NCBI RefSeq assembly: GCF_024584805.1
Contig: NZ_CP075715.1
Location: forward strand, 3,406,026 to 3,470,025
Direction: 5' to 3'
DNA from: Streptomyces sp. FIT100
GTDB taxonomy: Bacteria; Actinomycetota; Actinomycetes; Streptomycetales; Streptomycetaceae
Length of the DNA: 64,000 nucleotides
A program made the position numbers and the translations under genes. The notes beneath the pieces are model-generated. The model did not search any database. It saw only the letters and a program-made list of their open reading frames with translations, and had not been told where the DNA came from. Positions 40,591 to 48,511 of the stretch are shown one piece after another. The stretch's first letter is position 1, and every line of letters starts with the position of its first letter.

Positions 40591-41121
40591 ATGAACCAGA
40601 TCCCACAGTCGATCAGCGAACTGACGCTCGTCGCCACACCCAGCGCCGTCGCCTGGGCTCGGCGCCATACCGTCAACGTCCTCAGGCGTTGGCGCTTCTC
40701 TGCCGAGGCCATCGAAGTCGCCCGACTCCTCGTATCGGGATTGACCACCAACGCCATCCAGCACACCAAATTGACTGAGACATCTGAAACAGCCGCCGTT
40801 GAATCCGCCCGCCCCGGCACGATCGTTCTCAGCCTCTGGCCCACCGACGGCGGCATCGTGCTCGCGGTTAGCGATCCGGACCCCCGACCGCCGTTAGCCC
40901 GCACCGACGATGCCAGCGCCACCGGGGGCCGTGGACTCATCCTCGTCCAGGCGATGGCGAGTCGCTGGGGCTACTACCAGCCGGGACGCCGAGCAGGAAA
41001 GGTCGTCTGGGCGGAGGTTCTCGCTCATCCCAGCGCCGCGGTCGGCGAGTCAGGCGCTGGCCATCCCCAGTCAGTCCGTGTGATCATCAGGCGTGTTCTG
41101 ACGGGTCTGCGCGAGCTCTAG
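40591..41121 (+). CDS. ATP-binding (HATPase_c) regulatory protein
   Basis: A 176-aa single HATPase_c domain of the RsbW/SpoIIAB-like type: SAVAWARRHTVNVLRRW, N-box LTTNAIQHTKL, D-box VLAVSDPDPRP, G-box GGRGLILVQAMASRWGYY. Such Streptomyces proteins act as anti-sigma kinases or regulatory switches, usually with a STAS partner. A TTA codon (PPLAR, about 40896) predicts bldA dependence. It follows the methyltransferase by 120 bp and may be an independent transcript. Converges on the TetR gene. Confidence 0.9.
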   Translation: MNQIPQSISELTLVATPSAVAWARRHTVNVLRRWRFSAEAIEVARLLVSGLTTNAIQHTKLTETSETAAVESARPGTIVLSLWPTDGGIVLAVSDPDPRPPLARTDDASATGGRGLILVQAMASRWGYYQPGRRAGKVVWAEVLAHPSAAVGESGAGHPQSVRVIIRRVLTGLREL

Positions 41122-41132
41122 CTCGGTCTCAT

Positions 41133-41720
41133 TCAGCCCAGCGCTTCGTCCAGCAGCCGCCCCCACAGCGCCACCACCCGCCCGCGCCGCATCCCGTCGT
41201 CCGTCAGCAGGTTCGCCAGCCCGAGGCCCCGGGCCATGTCGAGCAGGCCCTGGACGGTCTCCCGCACCCCCGGCATGGACTCGTCCGCGCCGAGCAGTTC
41301 GACGGCTATCCGGTGGGTCTCGCGGCCGACGCGGGTTTCCAGTTCGGTGACCCGGGCGCGCAGCTGATCCGCGTGGGGGGCGTTGGACGCCGCGACCCAC
41401 AGGTGCAGCGCGGCGCGGAAGAGCGGGCCGGTGTAGAGGTCGACCAGGGCTTCGACCACGGCCGCGCGGCTCTGCACCGGCAGGGCGCGCAGGGCGGAGG
41501 AGCGTTCTTCCGCGACGTATTCGACGGCGGCCGTGAAGAGGTCCTCCCTGGTCGGGAAGTGGTGCTGTGCCGCGCCCCGTGAGACCCCGGCCCGCTCGGC
41601 GACCACCGAGACGGTCGAGCCCGCCCAGCCGTGTTCGGCGAGGCAGGCCACCGCGGCCTCCAGGAGCCGCTGCCGGGTGGCCCGGCTGCGGTCCTGCTTC
41701 GGGGCGGTCACAACAGCCAT
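41133..41720 (-). CDS. TetR-family repressor of the atu/liu-like operon
   Basis: A 195-aa TetR regulator: HTH ERAGVSRGAAQHHFPTRED at about 45-65, then a ligand-binding helical domain (VEALVDLYTGPLFRAALHL). It is the last gene of the acyl-CoA operon, overlapping the enoyl-CoA hydratase stop by 13 bp. An 18-bp palindrome ahead of the operon (51064) has the size expected for its operator, so it is probably an autorepressor released by an acyl-CoA. No direct evidence of binding is available from sequence alone. Confidence 0.92.
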   Translation of the reverse strand: MAVVTAPKQDRSRATRQRLLEAAVACLAEHGWAGSTVSVVAERAGVSRGAAQHHFPTREDLFTAAVEYVAEERSSALRALPVQSRAAVVEALVDLYTGPLFRAALHLWVAASNAPHADQLRARVTELETRVGRETHRIAVELLGADESMPGVRETVQGLLDMARGLGLANLLTDDGMRRGRVVALWGRLLDEALG

Positions 41721-42442
41721 GCAGGATCCCGTCGTTCGAGGAAGGCGGTCATCCCCTCGCGCGCCTCCGCCGAGGCGAAGAGCGACGCCGAGCGCTGTAC
41801 GAGATCCTCCGCGTCGCGGTCGAAGGTCTCCCGCACCCTAGCCGTGAGCAGCTGTTTCGTCGCGTCCAGGGCCACCGGGGAGGCCCTGCGCAGGCCGTCG
41901 AGCACGGGCGCGAGCGCCGTGTCCACATCGTCCGCGACGGTGGTCAGAAGTCCGATGCGGGCCGCCTCCGCCGCGTCGAAGCGCTCTCCGCCCAGGTAGT
42001 AGCGGGCCGCCGCGCGCGGCTCCAGGCGGGGCAGCAGCGGCAGTGAGATGACGGCGGGGGCGACCCCGATCCGCACCTCCGTGAAGGCGAAGTCCGAGTC
42101 CGCCGACGCGGCGGCGATGTCGCAGGCGCCGACGAGCCCGATGCCTCCGGCCCGCACCCGGCCCGCGATCCGGGCCACCACCGGCTTGGGCAGCTCGACG
42201 ATCTGCCGCAGCAGTGCGACGAACGTGTACGGGTTCGGCGGCTCCTTCAGGTCGGCGCCCGCGCTGAAGGTGCCTCCGGTGTGGGTCAGGACCACGGCCC
42301 GTACGGCCGGGTCCTTCGTGCAGGTGGTCAGCGCGTCGGCCAGCTCGCCGACGAGCCGCGCCGAGAGGGCGTTGCGGTTCGCCGGCGAGTCCAGCGTCAG
42401 GGTGGTGACGCCCCGCTCGGACGCCGTGCCGATCAGGCTCAC
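41708..42442 (-). CDS. Enoyl-CoA hydratase/isomerase family protein
   Basis: A 244-aa crotonase-fold protein. The oxyanion hole segments are THTGGTFSAGADLKEP and ARIAGRVRAGGIGLVGACDI. It would hydrate an enoyl-CoA or act as isomerase or 3-methylglutaconyl-CoA hydratase-like enzyme. The GTG start at 42442 has GGGAG upstream and overlaps (GTGA) the stop of the ligase remnant, indicating that a ligase gene once immediately preceded it. The TnpB element now separates it from the rest of the operon. Confidence 0.93.
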   Translation of the reverse strand: MSLIGTASERGVTTLTLDSPANRNALSARLVGELADALTTCTKDPAVRAVVLTHTGGTFSAGADLKEPPNPYTFVALLRQIVELPKPVVARIAGRVRAGGIGLVGACDIAAASADSDFAFTEVRIGVAPAVISLPLLPRLEPRAAARYYLGGERFDAAEAARIGLLTTVADDVDTALAPVLDGLRRASPVALDATKQLLTARVRETFDRDAEDLVQRSASLFASAEAREGMTAFLERRDPAWLL

Positions 42443-42495
42443 GCGTTCTCCCTTTCGCAGTCGCGTAGTTCGCGGCGGAGGAAGCCCTTGTACTT
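42439..42495 (-). pseudogene. C-terminal remnant of an adenylate-forming CoA ligase (4-coumarate:CoA ligase-like)
   Basis: Minus-strand frame reads KYKGF then LRRELRDCERENA and TGA, with the stop overlapping the hydratase GTG. KYKGF is the A8 core motif and LRRELRD the A10 motif of 4CL-type ligases. In an intact protein these lie roughly 100 residues apart, so the remnant also has an internal deletion. The ligase body is missing; the TnpB element directly abuts. By memory, S. coelicolor carries a cinnamate/4-coumarate:CoA ligase (SCO4383) at this operon position. Confidence 0.6.
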
Positions 42496-42555
42496 GTTGG
42501 CACCCACCACTCCTCCAAGGGGGTGGAGCCCTTCCCTCACGGGTTAGGTTTTCTG
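42496..42555 (-). ncRNA. Candidate omega RNA 3' end / right end of TnpB element
   Basis: Immediately after the TnpB stop (42544) the minus strand carries GTGAGGGAAGGGCTCC and a hairpin CTCCA-CCCCCT-TGGAG, then GGAGTGGTGGGTGCCAAC. TnpB elements encode their guide RNA scaffold here, ending at the element's right end, with the host flank as guide. The right end is placed at 42496, since the next bases match ligase coding sequence. Confidence 0.5.
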
Positions 42556-43725
42556 CTTCGCTGACGACTGCCTCTCAGGAGTGCTCCGTTGAGGTCTTAC
42601 ACCGTCTCCACAGACTGTCACCGCCAGCCCGGCGGCCAGAATGTTCTTTGCTGCGTTCACGTCGCGGTCGTGGACTGCTCCGCAGTCGCACGTCCACTCG
42701 CGAACGTTCAGCGGGAGGCTGTCCCGGATGGTGCCGCACGCGGAGCACAGCTTGGAGGAAGGGAACCAGTGGTCGATGGCCACCAGTGTCCGCCCGTACC
42801 AGGCGCACTTGTACTCCAGCATGGAGCGCAACTCGGTCCAGCTCGCGTCCGAGATGGCGCGGGCCAGACTGCCGTTCTTCAGCATGTTCCGAACGGTCAG
42901 GTCCTCGATCACGATCGTTTGGTTCTCACGAACGAGCCGAGTGGTCAGCTTGTGCAGGAAATCGCGGCGGCGGTCAGCGATCCGCGCGTGGACACGGGCG
43001 ACCTTGCGCCGTGCCTTCTCCCCGTTTGCCGATCCCTTCTCCTTGCGGGACAGTTTCCGCTGTGCGCGGGCAAGTCGGGCCCGGTCCCGGCGTTCATGCC
43101 GGGGGTTGGCGACCTTCTCCCCAGTGGAGAGAGTCACGAGCGAGGTCACACCCACGTCGATCCCTACCGTCTGACCAGCGGCCGGAAGCGGTTTCACAGA
43201 CTCGTCCTCGCATAGCATCGAGACGAACCAACGCCCAGCGCTGTCCTGCGACACGGTGACCGTGGTTGGCTCGACCCCCTCAGGCAGAGGCCGGGACCAC
43301 ACGATCTCCAGCGGCTCCGCCATCTTGGCCAGCGTGAGCTTCCCGTCCAGGTGCTTGAACGCGGAGCGGGTGTACTCCGCCGAGCGCCGGGTCCTCTTCT
43401 TCGACTTGTAGCGGGGGTACTTCGCACGGCCCTCGAAGAAACTGGAGAACGCCCCTTGCAGGTGCCGCAATGCCTGCTGCAACGGCACCGACGAAACCTC
43501 GGAGAGGAACGCCAGTTCCGGTGTCTTCTTCCATTCCGTGAGCATCGCGGAGGTGGCGTTGTAGTTCACCCGCTCCTGCCGTTGGAACCACGCCACAGTG
43601 CGGGCCTCCAGCGCCAGGTTATAGACCTTCCGCACACAACCGAACGTACGCAGCAGCTCGACCGCCTGTGCATCCGTCGGGTGAAAGCGGTACTTGAAAG
43701 CCCGCTTTACATGCCCGGTCCTCAT
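42544..43725 (-). CDS. tnpB: TnpB RNA-guided nuclease homologue
   Basis: A 393-aa IS605-family TnpB. N-terminal OrfB region (AFKYRFHPTDAQAVELLRTF) is followed by the RuvC-like nuclease: Asp in VGIDVGVTSLVTL, Glu in IVIEDLTVRNML, Asp in HDRDVNAAKNIL, with a CSACG...CDCG zinc ribbon between the last two. All catalytic residues and zinc ligands are intact, so it is probably active or recently so. No TnpA lies nearby; mobilisation would need TnpA in trans. Base use is less extreme than the neighbouring genes. The ATG 43725 gives MRTGHVKRAF. Confidence 0.94.
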   Translation of the reverse strand: MRTGHVKRAFKYRFHPTDAQAVELLRTFGCVRKVYNLALEARTVAWFQRQERVNYNATSAMLTEWKKTPELAFLSEVSSVPLQQALRHLQGAFSSFFEGRAKYPRYKSKKRTRRSAEYTRSAFKHLDGKLTLAKMAEPLEIVWSRPLPEGVEPTTVTVSQDSAGRWFVSMLCEDESVKPLPAAGQTVGIDVGVTSLVTLSTGEKVANPRHERRDRARLARAQRKLSRKEKGSANGEKARRKVARVHARIADRRRDFLHKLTTRLVRENQTIVIEDLTVRNMLKNGSLARAISDASWTELRSMLEYKCAWYGRTLVAIDHWFPSSKLCSACGTIRDSLPLNVREWTCDCGAVHDRDVNAAKNILAAGLAVTVCGDGVRPQRSTPERQSSAKQKT

Positions 43726-43805
43726 GCCTCACAAACTATCGTGTAGCCGGTAAGTCATCAACCTGTTACGGAAGTTCGCGGCACCCCAGGCGCGCTTCGA
43801 TCCTG

Positions 43806-44936
43806 TCAGTACGACTTGGGGAGACCCAGGGACTGATGGGATACGTAGTTGAGGATCATCTCCCGGCTGACCGGGGCGATCCTGGCGACGCGGGCGGCGG
43901 TGACGAGCGCGGCGAGACCGTACTCGCGGGTGAGGCCGTTGCCGCCGAGGGTGTGGACGGCCTGGTCGACGGCTCTGACGCAGGCTTCGGCCGCCGCGTA
44001 CTTGGCCATGTTCGCGGCCTCGCCTGCGGCGATGTCGTCGCCCGCGTCGTAGAGCGCGGCGGCCTTCTGCATCATCAGGCGGGCGAGTTCGAGCTCGATG
44101 TGCGCCTGGGCGAGGGGGTGGGCGATGGCCTGGTGCGCGCCGATGGGGGCCTTCCAGACCTGGCGGGTCCGCGCGTAGTCGACGGCGCGGGCGAGGGCGT
44201 AGCGGCCCATGCCGATGGCGAAGGCGGCGGTCATGATCCGCTCGGGGTTGAGCCCGGCGAAGAGCTGGAGCAGCCCGGCGTCCTCGTCACCGACGAGCGC
44301 GTCGGCGGGGAGGGCGACGTCGTCGAGCACGAGCTCGAACTGCTTCTCGTGGGCGTGCAGTTCCATGTCGATCTGGGAGCGTGTGAAGCCGGGGGTGTCT
44401 CGCGGGACGATGAACAGGCAGGGCTTGAGGCTGCCCGTACGCGCGTCCTCCGTGCGGCCGACGATGAGCGTCGCCTCGGCGATGTCGACGCCGGAGATGA
44501 AGACCTTGCGGCCGGTGAGGATCCAGCCCCCGTCGTCGGCGCGGCGGGCGGTGGTCGTGATGCGGTGGGAGTTGGAGCCGGCGTCGGGCTCGGTGATGCC
44601 GAAGGCCATGGTGACACTGCCGTCGGCGAGACCGGGGAGCCAGCGGCGCTTCTGCTCGTCCGTGCCGAAGCGGGCGATGACGGTGCCGCAGATGGCGGGT
44701 GAGACGACCATCATGAGCAGCGGGCAGCCGGCCGCGCCGAGCTCCTCCAGAACGAGGGAGAGCTCGGCCATGCCGCCGCCTCCGCCGCCGTACGCCTCGG
44801 GCAGGTTGACGCCGAGATAGCCCAGCTTGGCGGCCTCGGCCCACAGCTCCTCCCGGTCGTGGCCGCGGCCGTGGCGCTGCCCGAGGGCGGAGACGGCGGC
44901 GCGCAGGGCGGTGTGTTCTTCGCTCTCGAAGTTCAT
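43806..44936 (-). CDS. Acyl-CoA dehydrogenase (AtuD/isovaleryl-CoA dehydrogenase-like)
   Basis: A 376-aa dehydrogenase: SPAICGTVIARFGTDEQKRR, AFGITEPDAGSNSHRITTTA (FAD/substrate), TGRKVFISGVDIAE, and C-terminal HTLGGNGLTREYGLAAL. The last 12 codons end HQSLGLPKSY. It likely oxidises a branched acyl-CoA, preparing it for biotin-dependent carboxylation by the adjacent enzyme. The ATG overlaps the biotin carboxylase stop by 4 bp. Its own stop is followed after about 45 bp by the TnpB element. Confidence 0.94.
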   Translation of the reverse strand: MNFESEEHTALRAAVSALGQRHGRGHDREELWAEAAKLGYLGVNLPEAYGGGGGGMAELSLVLEELGAAGCPLLMMVVSPAICGTVIARFGTDEQKRRWLPGLADGSVTMAFGITEPDAGSNSHRITTTARRADDGGWILTGRKVFISGVDIAEATLIVGRTEDARTGSLKPCLFIVPRDTPGFTRSQIDMELHAHEKQFELVLDDVALPADALVGDEDAGLLQLFAGLNPERIMTAAFAIGMGRYALARAVDYARTRQVWKAPIGAHQAIAHPLAQAHIELELARLMMQKAAALYDAGDDIAAGEAANMAKYAAAEACVRAVDQAVHTLGGNGLTREYGLAALVTAARVARIAPVSREMILNYVSHQSLGLPKSY

Positions 44937-46834
44937 GGGGTGTGCTCCTCCGGTACGGCGGCGGCCGGTGCCGCCGCGGCTTGTACGACGGCGAGAAGGG
45001 CACCGACCTCGACCTGGTGGCCGGGGGCGGCGTGGAGCGCGGTGAGCGTGCCGGGGGCGGGAGCGCAGATGCGGTGCTCCATCTTCATCGCCTCCAGCCA
45101 GACGAGCGGCTGTCCTGCGGTGACGGCGGCGCCGGGGGCGAGGCCCTCGGCGACGCGTACGACGGTGCCGGGCATGGGCGCGAGCAGTGAACCGGGCTCG
45201 TGCCGGTCGGCGGGGTCGGGGAAGCGGGGCAGCGCGGTCAGGGCGGTGTTGCCGACGTACACCCGGTCGCCGTACACGGCGACGTCGAACTTGCGCTGCA
45301 CGCCGTCGACTTCGAGGACGACGAGATCCGCGCGGGCGTGCACGACCACGACGCCTTCGGCGGCGAGGCCGTCCCGGGTGTGGCGGTAGCGGACCTCGTG
45401 CTCGGCGCCGTCGGCGTCGGTGCGGTAGCGCTTGGTCTGCGGCTGCGAGTGCAGATTGCGCCAGCCGCCGAAGCGGGAGCGCCCGTGGGCGTCGGCGAGC
45501 GCGGCGACCAGTGGCGCGTACGGCTCCGGGGCCGCGCCCGTCAGCTCCGGCAGGTGGCGGGCGTAGAAGCCGGTGTCCATGCGGGCGGCGGCGAACTCGG
45601 GGTGGCGCAGGGACCGTACGAGCAGCTCACGGTTGGTGGCCGGGCCGTGGACGCGGGCCCGCTCAAGGGCGCCGGCCAGCTTGCGCAGCGCCTCGGCGCG
45701 GGTGGGTGCCCAGGCGACCGCCTTGGCCAGCATCGGGTCGTAGTGGACGCCGATCGTGTCGCCGTCGCCGTATCCGGTGTCCAGGCGCAGGCCGGGTGCC
45801 TCGGGCACCGACAGCCGGTGCAGGGTGCCGGTCTGCGGGGCCCAGTCGCGGGACGGGTCCTCTGCGTAGAGGCGGGCCTCGACCGCGTGGCCGGCCGGGG
45901 AGGGGGGTTCGCCGTCCAGGGCCTCCCCCTCCGCGAGCCGGATCTGGAGGGCGACCAGGTCGAGGCCGAAGACGGCCTCGGTGACGGGGTGTTCGACCTG
46001 GAGGCGGGTGTTCATCTCCAGGAAGTGGGCCCTGCCGTCGGCGACCAGGAACTCCACCGTGCCCGCGCCGCGGTACCGCGTCGCGCGGGCCGCGCGCACC
46101 GCCAGGTCGCGCAGGGTGCCGGCGAGCTCGGGGCCGAGGCCGGGCGCCGGGGACTCCTCGATGACCTTCTGGTGGCGGCGCTGGAGGGAGCAGTCGCGGG
46201 TGCCGAGCGTCCAGACGGTCCCGTGCGCGTCGGCGAGGATCTGCACCTCCACATGGCGCCCGCCCTCCACGTACGGCTCGACGAAGACCTCCCCGTCGCC
46301 GAAGGCGCTCAGCGCCTCGGCCCGCGCGGCCGCCAACGCACCGTCCAGCCCGGCGAGTTCGCGTACGACGCGCATGCCGCGCCCGCCGCCGCCCGCCGCC
46401 GCCTTGACCAGGACCGGGAGGTCGTCGGCGTCGATGCCGTCCACGGCGAGGGGCGCGATGCCCATGAGCTCCTTGGCCCGGGTCTTGGATGCCATCGCCT
46501 CGATGGCCTCCGGCGGCGGCCCGATCCAGACGAGCCCCGCACCGGCGACCGCGCGCGCGAAGTCCGCGTTCTCGGAGAGGAATCCGTAGCCGGGGTGCAC
46601 GGCGTCCGCCCCCGCCGCGAGCGCCGCCTTCACGATCAGGTCGCCGCGCAGGTACGTGTCCGCGGGCGCGGCCCCGGGCAGGCGTACGGCCGTGTCCGCC
46701 TCGCGTACGTGCAGCGCGCCCGCGTCGGCGTCCGAGTGCACCGCGACCGTCGCGATGCCCAGGTCACGGCAGGTGCGGAAGATCCGGCAGGCGATCTCGC
46801 CCCGGTTGGCGACCAGCACGGACTGGATCATCAT
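44933..46834 (-). CDS. Acyl-CoA carboxylase biotin carboxylase/carrier subunit (MccA/AtuF-like)
   Basis: A 633-aa subunit. The ATP-grasp domain (VKAAAGGGGRGMRVVRELAG, RDCSLQRRHQKVIEESPAPG) occupies about residues 1-450. A linker follows, and the C-terminal biotinyl domain has the EAMKMEH lysine motif near residue 600. It carboxylates biotin with ATP and bicarbonate, then hands the CO2 to the carboxyltransferase encoded upstream. Start is 46834 (ATG-ATG-ATC) with GAGGG upstream; a much longer open frame continues into the previous gene but is not translated as one protein. Subunit organisation matches methylcrotonyl- or geranyl-CoA carboxylase. Confidence 0.95.
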   Translation of the reverse strand: MMIQSVLVANRGEIACRIFRTCRDLGIATVAVHSDADAGALHVREADTAVRLPGAAPADTYLRGDLIVKAALAAGADAVHPGYGFLSENADFARAVAGAGLVWIGPPPEAIEAMASKTRAKELMGIAPLAVDGIDADDLPVLVKAAAGGGGRGMRVVRELAGLDGALAAARAEALSAFGDGEVFVEPYVEGGRHVEVQILADAHGTVWTLGTRDCSLQRRHQKVIEESPAPGLGPELAGTLRDLAVRAARATRYRGAGTVEFLVADGRAHFLEMNTRLQVEHPVTEAVFGLDLVALQIRLAEGEALDGEPPSPAGHAVEARLYAEDPSRDWAPQTGTLHRLSVPEAPGLRLDTGYGDGDTIGVHYDPMLAKAVAWAPTRAEALRKLAGALERARVHGPATNRELLVRSLRHPEFAAARMDTGFYARHLPELTGAAPEPYAPLVAALADAHGRSRFGGWRNLHSQPQTKRYRTDADGAEHEVRYRHTRDGLAAEGVVVVHARADLVVLEVDGVQRKFDVAVYGDRVYVGNTALTALPRFPDPADRHEPGSLLAPMPGTVVRVAEGLAPGAAVTAGQPLVWLEAMKMEHRICAPAPGTLTALHAAPGHQVEVGALLAVVQAAAAPAAAVPEEHTP

Positions 46835-46842
46835 GGGGTCCC

Positions 46843-48444
46843 TCACATCCTGAAGACGCCGAAGCCGCCGCGGGCGCCTTCGACCGGGGCCGTGTGGATG
46901 GCGGACAGGCACAGCCCGAGGACGGTGCGCGTGTCCCGCGGGTCGATGACGCCGTCGTCGTAGAGCCGCCCGGACAGGAACATCGGCAGCGACTCCGTCT
47001 CGATCTGCTGCTCCACCATCGCGCGCAGGCCGGCGTCGGCCTTGTCGTCGTAGGGCTGTCCCTTCGCCGCGGCCGAGGCGCGGGCGACGATCGACAGGAC
47101 GCCGGCGAGCTGCTGCGGGCCCATCACGGCCGACTTGGCGCTGGGCCAGGCGAAGAGGAAGCGCGGGTCGTAGGCCCGTCCGCACATGCCGTAGTGCCCG
47201 GCGCCGTAGGACGCGCCCATGAGGACGGACAGATGCGGGACCTTGGAGTTCGCCACCGCGTTGATCATCATCGCGCCGTGCTTGATGATGCCGCCCTGCT
47301 CGTACTCCTTGCCGACCATGTAGCCGGTGGTGTTGTGGAGGAAGAGGAGCGGGATCGCACGCTGGTTGGCGAGCTGGATGAACTGGGCGGCCTTCTGCGA
47401 CTCCGCGGAGAAGAGGACGCCCTGGGCGTTGGCCAGGACGCCGAGGGGCCGGCCGTGCAGCCGCGCCCAGCCGGTGACCAGGCTCGTCCCGTACAGGGGC
47501 TTGAACTCGTCGAAGTCCGAGCCGTCGACGATCCGGGCGATGACCTCGCGCGGGTCGAAGGGTGTCTTGAGGTCCTCGGGAACGATGCCGAGGAGCTCCT
47601 CCTCGGCGTACTTCGGCCCGGTCGCGGGGACGAGCGGATCCGGGTGCGCCTTGCGGTGGTTGAGCCGGGCGACGATCCGGCGGGCGTGGCGGATCGCGTC
47701 GGGCTCGTCGGCGGCGTAGTGGTCGGCGAGCCCGGACGTACGGGCGTGCATCTCGGCGCCGCCGAGCGACTCGTCGTCGCTCTCCTCGCCGGTCGCCATC
47801 CTGACGAGCGGCGGTCCGCCGAGGAAAACCTTCGACCGCTCCTTGATCATGACGGTGTGGTCGGACATGCCGGGCACGTACGCACCGCCGGCCGTCGAAT
47901 TGCCGAAGACGACGGCGACGGTGGGGATCCCGGCCGCGGAGAGCCGGGTCAGATCGCGGAAGAGCGCCCCGCCCGGGATGAAGATCTCCTTCTGGGACGG
48001 CAGATCCGCGCCGCCGGACTCGACGAGGCTGATGACGGGGAGGCGGTTGGCGAACGCGATCTCGTTGGCCCGCAGCGCCTTCTTCAGGGTCCAGGGGTTG
48101 CTCGCTCCACCGCGTACGGTCGGGTCGTTCGCGGTGATCAGGCACTCGACGCCCTCGACAACGCCGATGCCGGTGACGATCGACGCGCCCACGGGGTAGT
48201 CGCTCCCCCAGGCCGCGAGCGGCGACAGCTCAAGGAACGGCGTGTCGGGATCGAGGAGCAGCTCGATCCGCTCGCGGGCGAGGAGTTTGCCGCGCTTGCG
48301 GTGCCGGGCGGTGTACTTCTCTCCGCCGCCCGCGAGCGCCTTGGCGTGCTCGGCGTGGAGGGCGTCGAGCTTGGCGAGCATGGCGGTGCGGCGGGCGGCG
48401 TAGTCGCCGGACGCGGTGTCGAGCGTGCTGGCGATGACGGTCAT
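46843..48444 (-). CDS. Acyl-CoA carboxylase carboxyltransferase subunit (MccB/AtuC-like)
   Basis: A 533-aa carboxyltransferase: ACCase-type N half (NDPTVRGGASNPWTLKKALR, LPVISLVESGGADLPSQKEI) and C half (FLHNTTGYMVGKEYEQGGII, GASYGAGHYGMCGRAYDPRF). Oxyanion-hole Gly pairs are in both halves. It transfers CO2 from biotin to an enoyl-CoA. The sequence pattern ESGGADLPSQ and FLHNTTGYMVG fits methylcrotonyl/geranyl-CoA carboxylase beta more than acetyl- or propionyl-CoA carboxylase. ATG 48444 follows GAGGTG. Confidence 0.95.
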   Translation of the reverse strand: MTVIASTLDTASGDYAARRTAMLAKLDALHAEHAKALAGGGEKYTARHRKRGKLLARERIELLLDPDTPFLELSPLAAWGSDYPVGASIVTGIGVVEGVECLITANDPTVRGGASNPWTLKKALRANEIAFANRLPVISLVESGGADLPSQKEIFIPGGALFRDLTRLSAAGIPTVAVVFGNSTAGGAYVPGMSDHTVMIKERSKVFLGGPPLVRMATGEESDDESLGGAEMHARTSGLADHYAADEPDAIRHARRIVARLNHRKAHPDPLVPATGPKYAEEELLGIVPEDLKTPFDPREVIARIVDGSDFDEFKPLYGTSLVTGWARLHGRPLGVLANAQGVLFSAESQKAAQFIQLANQRAIPLLFLHNTTGYMVGKEYEQGGIIKHGAMMINAVANSKVPHLSVLMGASYGAGHYGMCGRAYDPRFLFAWPSAKSAVMGPQQLAGVLSIVARASAAAKGQPYDDKADAGLRAMVEQQIETESLPMFLSGRLYDDGVIDPRDTRTVLGLCLSAIHTAPVEGARGGFGVFRM

Positions 48445-48511
48445 GGGGTCACCTCTTCCTTGAAGCCCGAAGGAACCGGGTGCCGGGCGGGGAGAAGGCC
48501 GGCGGGAGCCT

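Larger units (their letters stand above)
42496..43756 (-). mobile_element. IS200/IS605-family element carrying only tnpB
   Basis: The element spans tnpB plus short ends and no tnpA. On the minus strand the left side reads TTGAT (43757-43761) directly ahead of GACTTACCGGCTACACG. TTGAT is the target-adjacent motif of the well-studied ISDra2 TnpB. The right end abuts the ligase remnant. It lies within an operon whose genes on both sides remain codirectional and otherwise intact. Confidence 0.6.

Noticed and set aside
34354..41121. Integrated prophage or conjugative element for island B
   Set aside because: No integrase, attachment-site repeat, replication or transfer gene is visible, and codon bias is chromosomal; it is better called an accessory gene block.
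45200..46963. 587-aa plus-strand frame
   Set aside because: It is an antisense shadow of the biotin carboxylase gene, a normal effect of GC-biased codon use, and lacks a ribosome site and domains.
44933..48145. 1070-aa frame joining carboxyltransferase and biotin carboxylase regions
   Set aside because: The upstream portion is a wrong-frame reading of the carboxyltransferase gene; the biotin carboxylase has its own start and ribosome site at 46834.
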